This document shows, in pieces, positions 63,870 to 64,000 of a stretch of 64,000 nucleotides of DNA. The stretch covers positions 26,445-90,444 of the forward strand of contig CAZAIB010000011.1 of NCBI GenBank assembly GCA_964485095.1, read 5' to 3'. This DNA is from CAYNWT01 sp964485095. GTDB lineage: Bacteria; Planctomycetota; Planctomycetia; Planctomycetales; Planctomycetaceae. Every line of letters begins with the position of its first letter. Positions within the stretch are counted from its first letter, which is position 1. The notes beneath the pieces were generated by a model. It made no database searches. It had not been told where the DNA came from and saw only the letters and a list, made by a program, of their open reading frames with translations. A program made the translations under genes and the position numbers.

Positions 63870-64000
63870 GTGAAATTCCGCAAGTGCTACAACCACGAAC
63901 GTCCTCACGAGTCTTTGGCGTTGGACGTGCCGGCCAGTCGGTATAAGCCGAGTCCACGCAGCTTCCCGGAGAAAATTCCGGACTGGGACTACGGCGATGC
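63870..64000 (+). pseudogene. C-terminal fragment of an IS481-like (DDE integrase-core) transposase
   Basis: Reading frame from 63870 gives KFRKCYNHERPHESLALDV and then PASRYKPSPRSFPEKIPDW, the typical end of the catalytic core of IS481-type transposases (YN-x2-RPH-x-AL ... PASRY). Upstream in the same frame no catalytic DDE part is seen within the window, so the copy lacks its front half. It continues past the right edge, so total length is unknown. Confidence 0.7.

Noticed and set aside
63626..63883. An 85-residue minus-strand frame near the right edge
   Set aside because: It spans the palindrome and the transposase fragment on the wrong strand and has no recognisable features.

Overview
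The window looks like a scaffold from the phylum Planctomycetota. Supporting signs are a DUF1559 pilin-like gene, a MoxR/DUF58/BatA/vWA gene train, very long type II secretion or type IV pilus pseudopilins, a groEL-groES-groEL cluster, a CRTAC1 (ASPIC/UnbV) protein, a CotH protein and a small Tyr/His-rich secreted protein. GC content is moderate and Asp/Glu codons are frequent. A run of 100 N at 45712-45811 shows the sequence is a scaffold, so the order of genes across that point is an assembly inference. Genus cannot be read from the sequence.

Layout. (1) 1-12408: DUF4159 (partial), MoxR ATPase, DUF58, BatA-like vWA protein, a huge DUF4175-like coiled-coil/polyampholyte protein, a second vWA membrane protein and a caspase-fold-like protein. 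From DUF58 on, start and stop codons overlap, which indicates one transcript. A 38-residue membrane microprotein may follow. (2) 12600-15469, minus strand: a CotH protein and a SGNH hydrolase. (3) 15603-18706: a paired inverted REP-like element, then a BlaI repressor with its operator inside its promoter, and a BlaR1-type metallopeptidase fused to an HlyD-like adaptor. (4) 18832-24380: Tyr/His-rich exported protein, class II DAHP synthase, an anti-sigma-like protein, a GNAT acetyltransferase, a small membrane protein and adenosylhomocysteinase. (5) 25071-45696: pilus/secretion locus with GspE/PilB, PilT, a second GspE/PilB, GspF/PilC, five long pseudopilins, a giant GspK-like protein and a DUF1559 protein. 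(6) 45838-52986: a glutamine amidotransferase, then the chaperone cluster groEL1-groES-groEL2-dnaJ-grpE-fmdB. groEL1 is preceded by a full-consensus sigma-54 promoter motif. (7) 53000-64000: FtsQ-like protein, FliA/WhiG-type sigma factor, M48 lipoprotein protease, a disordered membrane protein, TauE/SafE exporter, CRTAC1 protein, GlnRS, a 49-residue membrane microprotein, an orphan gene followed by an attC-like palindrome, and a transposase fragment running off the right edge.

How the parts work together. Region 1 resembles envelope MoxR/vWA chaperone systems, and here it ends in a protein with a His/Cys pair placed as in clan CD proteases. Region 5 has the motor, platform and pseudopilins of one fibre machine but no secretin or prepilin peptidase. 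Region 6 groups two GroEL paralogues with one GroES and the DnaK co-chaperones but no dnaK. The points most worth follow-up are the BlaR1-HlyD fusion, the oversized pseudopilins with calcium-loop motifs, the sigma-54 motif at groEL1, the FtsQ-like protein, the MoxR-operon caspase-like protein and the attC-like palindrome.
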